From Amycolatopsis sp. NBRC 101858 (GTDB taxonomy: Bacteria; Actinomycetota; Actinomycetes; Mycobacteriales; Pseudonocardiaceae), in contig NZ_BSTD01000001.1 of assembly GCF_030269325.1 (NCBI RefSeq), positions 1 to 64,000 on the forward strand: a stretch of DNA of 64,000 bases, given 5' to 3'. Below are positions 26,606 to 35,981 of the stretch, piece after piece (the first letter of the stretch is position 1; every line of letters starts with the position of its first letter). Both the position numbers and the translations under genes were made by a program. Under the pieces are notes generated by a model. That model was not told where the DNA came from. It ran no database searches and was given only the letters and a program-made list of their open reading frames with translations.

Positions 26606-27183
26606 CCTGGGACCCGGCGCCACTGTCCGAAGTGGCCTCCCTGTTCTCGGCGGCCGCGGTCCCGTGGTGGGTCGCCGGCGGGTACGCGATCGAACTCGCG
26701 GTGGGGCGGGCGTTCCGCGACCACGCCGACGTCGACGTCCTGGTCCTGCGGCGCGACCAGCTCGCGGTCCAGGAGGCGCTGGCGTCGTGGGAGTGGTGGG
26801 CGGCGGACCCACCCGGCACGCTCCGGCCGTGGCAGCGCGGCGAAGTGCTGCCCCAAGGCATCGACGACGTCTGGTGCCGGCCGTCGGCGGCCGCGCCGTG
26901 GCGGATCCAGGTGATGCTCGACGAGACCGACGGCGACGAGTGGGTCTCCCGCCGCAACCCCGCCGTGCGCCGCGCGGTGGCCGGCCTCGGCGGCGTGTCA
27001 CGGGACGGGATCCCTTACCTGGCACCGGAGGTGCAGCTGTTCGTCAAGGCCCGCGGCACCCGGCCGAAGGACGAGCAGGACTTCGCCGCCGCACTGCCGG
27101 TCCTCGACGGCTCGCAGCGGCAGTGGCTCGCGAACGCACTCCGGGCGACGTTCGGCGAGCACCCCTGGCTCGACCGCCTCTAG
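26602..27183 (+). CDS. Nucleotidyltransferase-fold protein, aminoglycoside 2''-adenylyltransferase-like
   Basis: 193 residues. The N-terminal segment WWVAGGYAIELAVGR and the acidic DHADVDVLVLR (near residues 22-52) are the GG-x-A-I-D and D-x-D motifs of the ANT(2'')/MNT-type nucleotidyltransferase fold. The GTG start overlaps the preceding stop by 4 bp. Many chromosomal relatives have no resistance role, so resistance should not be assumed. Pairing with an orphan substrate-binding protein is odd and unexplained. Confidence 0.75.
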   Translation: MTWDPAPLSEVASLFSAAAVPWWVAGGYAIELAVGRAFRDHADVDVLVLRRDQLAVQEALASWEWWAADPPGTLRPWQRGEVLPQGIDDVWCRPSAAAPWRIQVMLDETDGDEWVSRRNPAVRRAVAGLGGVSRDGIPYLAPEVQLFVKARGTRPKDEQDFAAALPVLDGSQRQWLANALRATFGEHPWLDRL

Positions 27184-27261
27184 ACCGCGGGCGCACCAAC
27201 ACCGCGACCAGCCACAACACCCGGCCGCCGAACCGCACCAGCACCCCCGGCTCGACCGCCG

Positions 27262-28140
27262 CTAAACCGTGGCGTGCTCCGCGAGAGTCTCGATGAACGC
27301 CGTGGTCAGCGGGTCCGGTGCGGCGCGGGTGTAGGCCGCCAGCGTCCGGCGGATCGGCGCGCTCGGCCGCAGGACCCGCCCGTCGAAGCGGGCCGGGAGC
27401 ACGTTCGCCGGGACCAGCGCCGGGCCGAGGCCCGCCGCCGCGAGGATCGGGGCCGCCGCCGTCTGCTCGGTGCGGACCGCCGCGCGGGGGCGGAACCCCG
27501 CCGCCGCGCACGCCGCGTCGACCAGTTCGGCCAGGCCGTTGCCCGGCGCATAGTGCACCCACGCGCAGTCCGCGAGCGTCGCCAGGTCGACCTCGCCGGA
27601 CTCGTCGTCCTCCGCAGCACCGTCGGCGGGCAGCACGACCACGAACTCCTCGACCCCGAGCCGGCGCACCGGACCTGACCAGTCCGAAGGCAGCGGGCCG
27701 AGCGCGACATCGGCTTCGCCCGTCGCCATCGCCTCCCGCAGTTCGTCGGCGTGCCGGAACTCGATCAGCCGGACGTCGACGCCGGGCCGGTCGCGCCGCC
27801 ACACGCGCAACGCCGGCGGCAGCACGCCGAGGCTCATCGAGTAGACCGTCGCGACCTGCAGCTCCCCCGCCGTCGTGCCCGAGGCGAGCCGGGCGGCGCA
27901 GCGCGCGCGTTCGGCGTCGGCCAGCGCCGCTCGCGCGTGCGGCAGCATCGCCCGGCCCATCGGCGTGAGCCGGACCGTGCGGGGCAGCCGTTCCAGCAGC
28001 GGCCCGCCGAGACCCTGTTCGAGGGCCCGCATCTGGTGCGACAACGCGGGCTGCGTCACGTGCAGCTGCTCGGCCGCACGCGTGAACGAGCCGGTGTCGA
28101 CCACGGTGACCAGGTACTCGAGCTGCCGGAGACTCGTCAT
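27262..28140 (-). CDS. LysR-family transcriptional regulator
   Basis: 292 residues. The N-terminal winged helix (QLEYLVTVVDTGSFTRAAEQ, with VTQPALSHQM as recognition region) is followed by a type 2 periplasmic-binding effector domain. It is divergent from an SDR gene 71 bp away, the classic arrangement for a LysR regulator and its target. Two copies of CTTATCGCG in the gap are candidate binding sites. Confidence 0.93.
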   Translation of the reverse strand: MTSLRQLEYLVTVVDTGSFTRAAEQLHVTQPALSHQMRALEQGLGGPLLERLPRTVRLTPMGRAMLPHARAALADAERARCAARLASGTTAGELQVATVYSMSLGVLPPALRVWRRDRPGVDVRLIEFRHADELREAMATGEADVALGPLPSDWSGPVRRLGVEEFVVVLPADGAAEDDESGEVDLATLADCAWVHYAPGNGLAELVDAACAAAGFRPRAAVRTEQTAAAPILAAAGLGPALVPANVLPARFDGRVLRPSAPIRRTLAAYTRAAPDPLTTAFIETLAEHATV

Positions 28141-28148
28141 GACGAAAG

Positions 28149-28188
28149 CTTATCGCGGACGTGAAAACTAAGCCTTGGACTTATCGCG
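28149..28188. promoter_or_regulatory. Candidate LysR binding region: paired CTTATCGCG
   Basis: CTTATCGCG occurs at 28149-28157 and 28180-28188, 31 bp apart, about three helical turns. The first copy overlaps the likely -10 region of the lysR gene, consistent with autorepression. Confidence 0.45.
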
Positions 28189-28211
28189 ACGGCGTGACCA
28201 GCCTGGAAGCC

Positions 28212-29216
28212 ATGGAACGCAAGACAGCCCTGGTCGCCGGAGCGAACGGGATCATCGGCCGGAACCTCGTCGAGCACCTGCGGGCGGACGGGAACTGGGA
28301 CGTCATCGGCCTCTCCCGCACAAGCGGGCTCGCCGTCGACCTGCTCGACCCGGTGGACACCCGAGCCAAGATCGGGGCACTGACCGGCGTCACGCACCTC
28401 TTCTACGCGGCTTACCAGGACCGGCCGACGTGGGCCGAGCTGGTTCCGCCGAACCTCGCGATGCTGACGAACCTCGTCGACGCCGTGGACCCGGCCGCCC
28501 TGGAACACGTCAGCCTGATGCAGGGGTACAAGGTCTACGGCGCGCACCTCGGCCCGTTCAAGACGCCGGCGCGCGAGACCGACGCCGGGCACATGCCGCC
28601 CGAGTTCAACGTCGACCAGCAGCAGTTCCTCGAGCGCCGCGCGGGCTCGTGGACGTGGTCGGCGATCCGGCCGTCGGTGGTCGGCGGCACGGCGCTGGGC
28701 AACCCGATGAACCTGGCCCTGGTGATCGCGGTGTACGCGTCGATTTCGAAGGAACTCGGCCTGCCCCTGCGGTTCCCGGGCAAACCCGGCGCGTACGACA
28801 GCCTGCTGGAGATGACGGACGCGAGCCTGCTGGCCGACGCGACGGTCTGGGCGACGGGCCACGAAGGCGCGTTCAACATCGCGAACGGCGACCTGTTCCG
28901 CTGGAGCGAACTGTGGCCGAAGCTGGCGGCGTACTTCGGTTTGGAAGTCGCGCCGCCGCTGCGGATGTCCCTGGTGGACGTCATGGCCGACAAAGCTCCA
29001 CTGTGGACAGCGCTCGCCGCGGAACACGGCCTGACAGCGTCCTATCAGGACGTTTCGGCCTCGTGGGCGTTCGGCGACTTCGTGTTCGGCTGGGACTACG
29101 ACATGTTCGCCGACACGTCGAAGTCGCGCCGCGCGGGTTTCCACACCTACGTCGAGACGGAGCAGATGTTCTACCGGCTCTTCGACGAGTTCCGGAAGGC
29201 GCGGGTGATCCCCTAG
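28212..29216 (+). CDS. Extended SDR, PRISE / progesterone 5-beta-reductase-like
   Basis: 334 residues. VAGANGIIGRNLVEHL is the NADP-binding loop. HVSLMQGYKVYG holds the Tyr-x-x-x-like active region characteristic of the PRISE group (iridoid synthase and progesterone 5-beta-reductase relatives), and WSAIRPSVVGG follows. The group reduces enones with NADPH. ATG 28212 starts the protein just before the first strand; an in-frame GTG at 28161 would put translation across the regulatory repeats. It is probably controlled by the divergent LysR. The natural substrate is unknown. The stop overlaps the convergent arabinosyltransferase stop by 4 bp. Confidence 0.8.
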   Translation: MERKTALVAGANGIIGRNLVEHLRADGNWDVIGLSRTSGLAVDLLDPVDTRAKIGALTGVTHLFYAAYQDRPTWAELVPPNLAMLTNLVDAVDPAALEHVSLMQGYKVYGAHLGPFKTPARETDAGHMPPEFNVDQQQFLERRAGSWTWSAIRPSVVGGTALGNPMNLALVIAVYASISKELGLPLRFPGKPGAYDSLLEMTDASLLADATVWATGHEGAFNIANGDLFRWSELWPKLAAYFGLEVAPPLRMSLVDVMADKAPLWTALAAEHGLTASYQDVSASWAFGDFVFGWDYDMFADTSKSRRAGFHTYVETEQMFYRLFDEFRKARVIP

Positions 29217-32200
29217 CGCGTGGCCGTGGACCCGTTCGGCTGCTGGGGTCCCGGCCCCGGCGACCACCAGCCCCACACGGTCCGCGCACCGTGCTCGACG
29301 TGGGGCGCCGCTCCCTCGGCGTACGGCTCGATGTGGATCAGCTGCCCCCACGGCTGCCCCGGAGCCCCCTGCAGGTAGCTCGGCACCTCGGGCTCGTCGG
29401 CGACTTCCTCGAGCCAGCCGAGCGGACCACCGTGGACGTTGTTCGCCCAGCCCGCCTCCGAAGCGAGCGGGTCCGCGGTGATCCGGTACTCCGGCACCTC
29501 GGAGATCCCGTCGTGCGACGCCACGGGGTTCATGCGCGGGTAGCCGAACGCGGCGGGCCAGTCCAGGTACACCGGTGCGTCGCCGACCCGCTGCGTCAGC
29601 GTGGTGAAAGTCGGGAACCGGGGTGCGGTCACCGCCACCCAGCCGTCGGAGGTCACGTCGTCGTCCTTCGCGACCACGCGGACCAGCGTGACCTCCTTCG
29701 GCAGGTCGCCGATCTGGACCCGCTCGTCGGCCCACTTGCCCGTGCTCTCCGGGCCGCCGCCGGGCTCCTGGTCCGCGCCCGTGGCGAGCACCTGCTCGGA
29801 CTTGGCGACCTTGACGCCCTCGGAGGTGTTCGTGCCGAACTCGAGCCGGACGCCCTCGGCCTTGCCGGCCTCGGCCGCCACGGAGACCGCGATCTGCGCG
29901 TCGGCCCGGTTGTCCGGCAGCCGGTACCAGCCGGTGCGCAGGCGGCCGGTCCGCTCGGCCGAGCCGTAGCTGCTCCACATCGGCAGCGCGCCGGCGGTGA
30001 ACCCGTGTGGTGGGTCGTCCAGCGGGTCGTCGCCGGACTTCGGCGTGGAGTGGAACCCGGCCGAGGTGGGGCCGTTGTCCTGGTCGGCAGGCGGCAGCCC
30101 CGGGGTGGCCGGCCGCTTCGCGACCGCGGCGGTCGTCGCCGAAACCGGCTTGAGCGCACTCGACGCCGGGTCCTTCTCGACCATCACGTGATCGGAGAGG
30201 TTGCCGCTGCCGGTGAACGCCTGCCGCACGTTCGCCGCGCCGAGGCTGTAGCCGTTCCACTGCTTCTGGATCGCCTTGCCCATGCTGGCGAACTCGAACG
30301 CCACGACCAGGCCGCAGACCACGACGAGCGACAGCGAACCGAGCTTCAGCGCGCGCAGCCGCCGTTCCTGCGTGACCGGTGGCAGCAGCCCCGGCCGTTG
30401 CGCCTGCACGTTTTCCACGAACGCGATCACGGCCGTGACGGCCGCCGCGAGCAGCAGCACCGTCGACAGGGGAACGCCGTGGACCGACGGCGGCTTGTCG
30501 AACCACGGCACGCCGATCCCCGACACGAACCAGTAGGCGTTCGGCCCGGTCGCCGCGAGCGCGGCCACCACCAGCAGCCCGGCCGTGAACGCGGCCCGGT
30601 TGCGCCTCGACCGCAGCACCGCCGAGCTCGTGGCGAGCGCGGTGAGCGCGGCCATCGCCGACCCGACCGCCGCGAACGCGCCGAAGTGGTGCGTCCACTT
30701 CGTCGGGGTCAGCGCCAGCAGCAGGAAGAACAGCGCGGTGGTACCGATCAGCCGCCGGGCCGGGCCCAGCGCGGCACCCTGGATCCGGCCGCGGCGCAGC
30801 AGCACGACCAGGCAGGTGCCGGTGCACAGCACGAGCAGCAGGACCGGGAACCGCCGCGTCATCGACCCGTCGGCGTCGTCGGAGAACAGCAGCTCGTACC
30901 GCGAAAACTCGTTGTACCAGGGCTCGCTCGGGCCGACCTCGCCGCGCAGCCGGGTCGCCTCCAGCACCGTGGCGACCGTCTGGTCGGCGAACACGACCAC
31001 GAGCACGATGAGCCCGGCCGCCGCGATCGGCGCGAGCACCGTGGCCCAGCCGGCTTCCCGCACCCGGGCCCGCAACAGCTGGAACAGCGGGCGCGCGGCG
31101 ACCAGGAAGGGCGCCACGGCGATCAGCGCGGTCGGTGTCGCGGCGAGGGCGAACGCGGCGGACAGCAGGCCGAGGCACAACGGCAGCAGCCGCCGGGTGA
31201 CGAGGGCTCGTTCGACCGCGCACAGCGCGAGCAGCGAACCCAGCGCGGCCCACGGCTCGGGGCGCACGCCGTCGTTGAACGGCAGCCACCAGACGAGGAA
31301 CACCATCGCCGCGGCCCAGCTCGCCGCCGGGCTCTGGCGGACCTGGGTGCCCAGCCGCGGCATGACCTCACGACTGATCAACAGCCAGCAGAGGACACCG
31401 ATGAGCAGCGACGGCAGCCGGATCCACGTCGGCACCGTGGAGACCGCCGCCATCAGCTCGTAGATGTGGTCGTTCCAGCCGAACGGTGCCTCGGCGACGC
31501 CGAACCAGCGGTGGTAGTTGGTCAGGTAGCCGGTCTGCTCCGCCACTCTGGCCATGGTCAGGATGTAGCCGTCGTCGGAGGTCACCGGACCGATGAACAC
31601 CCAGGCCCCGAGCACCCCGAAGACCGTGAAGTCGCGTTTGGTGAGCTTCCACCAGCCGACCGGCGCCCAGCGGGGCGCCCGCCGGGCACCGCCGCGGTCG
31701 AGCCGGTTCACGGCGATCAGGCAGCCGATCAGCGCCAGCACCCCGGCCAGGCCGACACCGGTCTTGAGGCCGGTGGGGGCGGACTGGTAGCGGGTGTCCG
31801 GGACGATCGACACGCGCAGCCCGGCGATCGGATCGGTCGCCGAGTCGAGGTCGGTGTAGATCCCGACGACGCGCGGGCGCACGTCACCGCTCGCGTCGTA
31901 GACCGGAGTGCCGGCGACGGTCAGCGTGGTGCGGGTGGCCGTGGCGGAGAACCGGACGTCGCAGCCGGTCGCGGGCAGCGGCTGGTCGGCGACCTGCCGG
32001 CCGCGGTCGAACGCGGTCAGCACCCCCTTCTCCACCCGCAGGAACACCCCGGCGCCATCCGCGGTGCGCGCGCCGGGCACGGTGGAGAACAGGGACGCAC
32101 CGCCCGGCTTGCGGGCGTCGAGCGCCCGGATCGCGGCGCACGGCAGGTCGGCCCGCAGGTCCTGCGCCCAGTAGCCGGTGAGCGGGGCGTTCACCGGACG

Positions 32201-32398
32201 GGTGTCCCCGGCGACCGGCCAGGTGATCTCGGCGGTGTCCTGCACCACCGGCAGCAGGGGGTAGGCGATCGCGCAGGCCGCGGAGAGCACGCCGAGCACG
32301 ACGACCAGCCGACGCCACAGCGCGGTGTCCGGACGTGCTTGCCCTCGGTCGGCCACCGGTTCGCGGATTGCTGTTGGTTTTTCACCGACCGTCCACAT
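29213..32398 (-). CDS. Arabinosyltransferase, EmbA/B/C family
   Basis: 1061 residues, the normal length of the family. It is a GT-C membrane enzyme: a first helix near residue 35, a long extracytoplasmic loop, more than ten further helices (about residues 220-760) and a large C-terminal extracytoplasmic carbohydrate-binding domain. The GT-C acidic motif appears as TSDDGYIL near residue 282. These enzymes add arabinose from decaprenyl-phosphoryl-arabinose to cell-wall arabinogalactan and are targets of ethambutol in mycobacteria. A single gene stands here without embA/embB neighbours. Its presence supports an arabinogalactan-containing wall. Confidence 0.93.
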   Translation of the reverse strand: MWTVGEKPTAIREPVADRGQARPDTALWRRLVVVLGVLSAACAIAYPLLPVVQDTAEITWPVAGDTRPVNAPLTGYWAQDLRADLPCAAIRALDARKPGGASLFSTVPGARTADGAGVFLRVEKGVLTAFDRGRQVADQPLPATGCDVRFSATATRTTLTVAGTPVYDASGDVRPRVVGIYTDLDSATDPIAGLRVSIVPDTRYQSAPTGLKTGVGLAGVLALIGCLIAVNRLDRGGARRAPRWAPVGWWKLTKRDFTVFGVLGAWVFIGPVTSDDGYILTMARVAEQTGYLTNYHRWFGVAEAPFGWNDHIYELMAAVSTVPTWIRLPSLLIGVLCWLLISREVMPRLGTQVRQSPAASWAAAMVFLVWWLPFNDGVRPEPWAALGSLLALCAVERALVTRRLLPLCLGLLSAAFALAATPTALIAVAPFLVAARPLFQLLRARVREAGWATVLAPIAAAGLIVLVVVFADQTVATVLEATRLRGEVGPSEPWYNEFSRYELLFSDDADGSMTRRFPVLLLVLCTGTCLVVLLRRGRIQGAALGPARRLIGTTALFFLLLALTPTKWTHHFGAFAAVGSAMAALTALATSSAVLRSRRNRAAFTAGLLVVAALAATGPNAYWFVSGIGVPWFDKPPSVHGVPLSTVLLLAAAVTAVIAFVENVQAQRPGLLPPVTQERRLRALKLGSLSLVVVCGLVVAFEFASMGKAIQKQWNGYSLGAANVRQAFTGSGNLSDHVMVEKDPASSALKPVSATTAAVAKRPATPGLPPADQDNGPTSAGFHSTPKSGDDPLDDPPHGFTAGALPMWSSYGSAERTGRLRTGWYRLPDNRADAQIAVSVAAEAGKAEGVRLEFGTNTSEGVKVAKSEQVLATGADQEPGGGPESTGKWADERVQIGDLPKEVTLVRVVAKDDDVTSDGWVAVTAPRFPTFTTLTQRVGDAPVYLDWPAAFGYPRMNPVASHDGISEVPEYRITADPLASEAGWANNVHGGPLGWLEEVADEPEVPSYLQGAPGQPWGQLIHIEPYAEGAAPHVEHGARTVWGWWSPGPGPQQPNGSTATR

Positions 32399-32516
32399 CG
32401 AGCGGACGCTATCACGCGACCCGGAACCGGCTCAGGACCCCTCTCGCTTCCCTTGCTCTGCAACGAGTTCGTGAACGGGATGTTTCGAAATACCGTCGTC
32501 CCCAAGGAATCTTCGG

Positions 32517-33251
32517 TCAGCCGCGGCCGATGAACGGCATGGTCGTCGCCGTGACGGTCAGGAACTGGACGTTGGCGTCGAGCGGCAAGCCGGCCATGTA
32601 GCGCACCGCGTCGGCGACGTGCCGGACGTCGAACGTCGGCTCGGCCAGGATCCGGCCGTCGGCCTGCGGGATGCCGGCGGCCATCCGTTCGGTCATTTCG
32701 GTGGCGGCGTTGCCGATGTCGATCTGCCCGCAGGCGACGTTCCACGCGCGGCCGTCGAGCGAGATCGACCGGGTGAGGCCGGTGATCGCGTGCTTGGTCG
32801 CGGTGTAGGCGACGCTGGCCGGGCGCGGGGCGTGCGCGGAGATCGAGCCGTTGTTGACGATCCGGCCGCCGCGCGGGTCCTGGTCCTTCATCAGCCGCAC
32901 GGCCTGCTGCGCGCACAGGAACATGCCGGTGAGGTTGACGTCGACGGTCCGTTTCCAGTCCTCGACGGACAGATCGGCCACGGTCCCCGCGGCACCGATC
33001 CCGGCGTTGTTGACGAGCAGGTCGAGCCGCCCCCACCGCTCGCGGACCGCGGCGAACAACGCGGCGACGGAGTCTTCGTCCGAGACGTCGGTGGGCACGA
33101 CGAGCGCGCCTTCGTGGCTGCCGGCGGTTTCGGTGAGGGCTGCGGAGCGCCGTCCCGCGAGGGCGACGGACCAGCCGTCGTCGAGGAGGGCTTGCGCCAC
33201 CGCCCGCCCGATCCCCGATCCGGCCCCGGTCACCACCGCCGTCTTCGCCAT
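32517..33251 (-). CDS. Short-chain dehydrogenase/reductase
   Basis: 244 residues. [12 protein letters not shown] near residue 86, the GSIS serine region and YTATK (catalytic Tyr/Lys near residues 153-157) define a classical SDR. ATG 33251 has AGGAGG 4 nt upstream; the long upstream extension of the frame is not coding. It diverges from the methyltransferase gene with only 21 bp between start codons. The substrate is unknown. Confidence 0.87.
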   Translation of the reverse strand: MAKTAVVTGAGSGIGRAVAQALLDDGWSVALAGRRSAALTETAGSHEGALVVPTDVSDEDSVAALFAAVRERWGRLDLLVNNAGIGAAGTVADLSVEDWKRTVDVNLTGMFLCAQQAVRLMKDQDPRGGRIVNNGSISAHAPRPASVAYTATKHAITGLTRSISLDGRAWNVACGQIDIGNAATEMTERMAAGIPQADGRILAEPTFDVRHVADAVRYMAGLPLDANVQFLTVTATTMPFIGRG

Positions 33252-33272
33252 CACCCCTCCTACACTGCCCAC

Positions 33273-33902
33273 ATGGGTCTTCGCGAGCGCTTCCAGGCCG
33301 GTCTCGCCCGGCAACTCGGCCACCCTAGCGGCCTGCGCGGCCGCTTCGTCGGCTCCGCGCTCAACCGCAGGAACCGCGAAGCGGTCGTGAAAGCCGTCGC
33401 GGCACTGGAGCTGTCGGGCGCCGAACGAGCCCTGGACATCGGCTTCGGCGGCGGCCTGGGCCTCGGCCTGTTGCTGCGGAAAGCCGCCACCGTGCAGGGA
33501 GTGGAGATCTCGAAGACGATGCTCGACCGGGCGCGCGGGACCTTCCGCCGGGAGATCGCGGCGGGCAGGCTGGTCCTGAGCGAGGGGCCGATGACGGCGT
33601 TGCCCCTCGACGACGGTTCGGCCGACGCGATCGTCACGACGAACACGGTCTACTTCGTCGACGACCTCGCCGCGGCGTTCGCCGAAGTCGCCCGGGTGCT
33701 CGCGCCGGGCGGGCGGTTCGTGCTGGGCATCGGCGACCCCGAGCTGATGGGCCGCGCCCGGATGCTCACCGACAACGGCTTCCGCATCCGCCCGGTCGCC
33801 GAGATCGAAGCGGCCCTGGCGGCAGCCGGCCTGGGCTCGTCGCGGCACGAGCGGTTCGCCCACCGCGGGCTCGGCTTCCACCTGCTGGTCACCGGGAAAT
33901 GA
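33273..33902 (+). CDS. SAM-dependent methyltransferase
   Basis: 209 residues. Motif I is ALDIGFGGG near residue 53, followed by an acidic VEIS strand end and the [13 protein letters not shown] and [13 protein letters not shown] segments of methyltransf_11 proteins. TACACT (33261-33266) is 6 nt upstream of the ATG and there is no room for a ribosome-binding site, so translation is probably leaderless. A shared hairpin separates it from the subtilase gene. Confidence 0.82.
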   Translation: MGLRERFQAGLARQLGHPSGLRGRFVGSALNRRNREAVVKAVAALELSGAERALDIGFGGGLGLGLLLRKAATVQGVEISKTMLDRARGTFRREIAAGRLVLSEGPMTALPLDDGSADAIVTTNTVYFVDDLAAAFAEVARVLAPGGRFVLGIGDPELMGRARMLTDNGFRIRPVAEIEAALAAAGLGSSRHERFAHRGLGFHLLVTGK

Positions 33903-33941
33903 CGAAACGGGGGCCCGGCCGACGCCGGACCCCCGTTTTCG
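33903..33941. terminator. Bidirectional hairpin between convergent genes
   Basis: CGGGGG/CCCCCG and CCGGC/GCCGG arms with flanking A and T tracts (AAA before, TTTT after) form an imperfect stem between the methyltransferase and subtilase stops. It suits both directions. Confidence 0.75.
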
Positions 33942-33948
33942 CAGGTGC

Positions 33949-35853
33949 TTACTTGGCCGCCACACCCAGCGCGGCGAGCGCCGGGCCGGCCATGATCACG
34001 CCGTTGCCCGTCACCGTGTCGAACCCGGGCGTGCCCAGGTCGATCGCCGACGACACCAGCGCCGACCGGATCTGGGCCGGGGTCGCCGTCGGCTTGCCCG
34101 ACAGGAGCAGGGCCGCGATCGCCGCCGCGTGCGGGGCCGCCGCCGACGTCCCGAAGAACGGCTGGAAGCCCGTCACCGACGTCGCCACGCCGTCGGCCGC
34201 CGTGATGTCCGGCTTGCTGCGGGTCGTGCCGCCGGTCGAGGACACGTTGCCCGGCGTGATCGCCGTGCCGTCCGCGTTGTAGAACAGGTGACGCTTGCCG
34301 TCGGAGGAGAAGCGCTCCCACTTGCTCGACGCGCTGAATTGGCCGGGGTACGGGCCCGCCGGGTTGGCCGGGTCGCCGGTCTCCAGCGGCCGGGTGAACG
34401 CCGGGCCGGCCGGGGCCGCCGCCACGCTGAACGCGTTCGCCGCCGACGAGTGGCCGTTCGTGACGCCGTTGGTGCTGAACGCCTTCAGCGAACCCGAAGC
34501 CACGAACCGGCCGCGGATCACGTTGAGCGCGAGGAACCGGTCGGCACCGCTGTACTTGACCACCGCGACCTTGTAGCCGGAGCCGGTGGTGGGCACGTTC
34601 GCGATCTCGTACGGGTTCTGCGAGCCGGACTGGCCGTTCTCGCTCGAAGCCACGACGCTGCCCGAGGAGTTCAGGATGAACAGGTCGTAGTCGTTGGCGG
34701 ACTTGCCCCACGGGTCGGACCAGAACAGCGTCACGGGCTTGCCGAGCGAACCGGCCGAAAGCGCGTCGAAGTTCTGCGTGGTGCTGCTCGGGTCGAAGTC
34801 GTGCGGGGTGCCGGTGACGCCGCTGATCTTCGTCGAGGACGCGCGGAAGTCACCCTCGTAGTAGCCGCTGGTGCCGTCGGTCGCGTTGCCCGAGTTGCCG
34901 GCCGAGGAGAAGTACAGGACGCCTGCCGCGGTGACGTCGTTGACCGCCTGCGCGACCTGCGTGTCCTGGAACGGCGACTCGTCGAAGTAGGCGACGTCGT
35001 CGACGATGATCGTGCAGTGGCCGGTGGTGCGCAGCGCGCGGATGTTCGCGGCGAAGCTGGCTTCGCTGGTGAACGCGGTCGCGAAGCCGAGCGCGGCGTT
35101 GGGCGCGAGGTCGTGGATGATCTCCAGCATCGCGGTGCCCTCGTCGCCGCTGCCCTTCTGGCCGGACAGGACGTCCACTGTGGGCAGTTCGCCGGCGCTC
35201 TGCGACTTGGCCAGCGAGTCGACGCCGTCGGAGAGCACGCAGACCTTGACGCCGGAACCGCTGACGCCGTAGGTGGTGCGGGCGGTGTCGGCGCCGTGCG
35301 CCTTGTCGCCTTCGGACACCTGGGTCGCGGCGGCGGCCTGCGCGGCGGCCGCTTGGCGGAAGTCCCGGTTGCCCTGCTCGCTCCAGGTCGTCGCCTGCGC
35401 GGCGGGCTTGACCTCGGCGACGTCGGCGCGGCCGGCGATGGCGTCGACGGCGGACAGCGGGAGGTCGGCGCGGACGGCGCCACCCGCGGCGTAGCGGACG
35501 GCGCCCCCGGCGGCCTTGACCGCGTTCGCGACGGCCTGGTCGTGGGTGGCGGCGATCTCGACCGAGACGGTGCCGGCGGTGCTGACGCCGACGCCCGAAC
35601 GGTAGTCGGGCAGCTTCGCGGCGAGGGACCGGTCGGCCCGCAACCGCTTCTCGACGACGAGCTGGCTCGATTGCTTGCGCTCGGCGGGGGTCAGGCTCTT
35701 CTTGATGCTCTGGAGCGCGCTGATGCCCGCCTCGGTGCGCGCGGCCGCGGCGTCCACCGTGGACGGCTGCGCCACCGAAACCCCCGTCGTCAGCAGCAAC
35801 GCGCCGACCGTCAGCGGAACCGCGTGCGCGGCGACCCGGCTGAATCTCACCAT
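33949..35853 (-). CDS. Secreted S8 (subtilisin-fold) serine peptidase with Glu in place of the catalytic His
   Basis: 634 residues. The signal peptide is at residues 1-29 (cleavage after a V-A-Q-P stretch). A propeptide-like region follows (about 30-190), then the subtilase domain. The Asp of the triad is D209 (CVLSDGVD) and the Ser is S570 ([10 protein letters not shown]). Where the usual HGT motif should stand the sequence is [13 protein letters not shown], so Glu238 occupies the base position. A DDVAYF segment near 285 may supply an Asp to the oxyanion hole, as in sedolisins. This variant recurs in actinobacterial proteins of unknown substrate. AGGGAG lies 7 nt before ATG 35853; the longer open frame upstream belongs to no gene. 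Confidence 0.85.
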   Translation of the reverse strand: MVRFSRVAAHAVPLTVGALLLTTGVSVAQPSTVDAAAARTEAGISALQSIKKSLTPAERKQSSQLVVEKRLRADRSLAAKLPDYRSGVGVSTAGTVSVEIAATHDQAVANAVKAAGGAVRYAAGGAVRADLPLSAVDAIAGRADVAEVKPAAQATTWSEQGNRDFRQAAAAQAAAATQVSEGDKAHGADTARTTYGVSGSGVKVCVLSDGVDSLAKSQSAGELPTVDVLSGQKGSGDEGTAMLEIIHDLAPNAALGFATAFTSEASFAANIRALRTTGHCTIIVDDVAYFDESPFQDTQVAQAVNDVTAAGVLYFSSAGNSGNATDGTSGYYEGDFRASSTKISGVTGTPHDFDPSSTTQNFDALSAGSLGKPVTLFWSDPWGKSANDYDLFILNSSGSVVASSENGQSGSQNPYEIANVPTTGSGYKVAVVKYSGADRFLALNVIRGRFVASGSLKAFSTNGVTNGHSSAANAFSVAAAPAGPAFTRPLETGDPANPAGPYPGQFSASSKWERFSSDGKRHLFYNADGTAITPGNVSSTGGTTRSKPDITAADGVATSVTGFQPFFGTSAAAPHAAAIAALLLSGKPTATPAQIRSALVSSAIDLGTPGFDTVTGNGVIMAGPALAALGVAAK

Positions 35854-35981
35854 CGATTTCTCCCTGAGGCACTCGGCCGTATGACACCCAACCGGGTGTA
35901 ATGGGGAGAATCTAAGGAGTGACCAGGCGGTGGTCCACCGACCAAAGTCGGGAACGTCCGCCTGCCCACATACTGGAACGA

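Noticed and set aside
26602..27183. Call as an aminoglycoside resistance gene
   Set aside because: Only the general nucleotidyltransferase motifs are visible; many chromosomal relatives do not confer resistance.
28137..31289. 1050-codon minus-strand frame across the SDR and arabinosyltransferase
   Set aside because: It covers real genes in another phase and shows only composition-driven residues.
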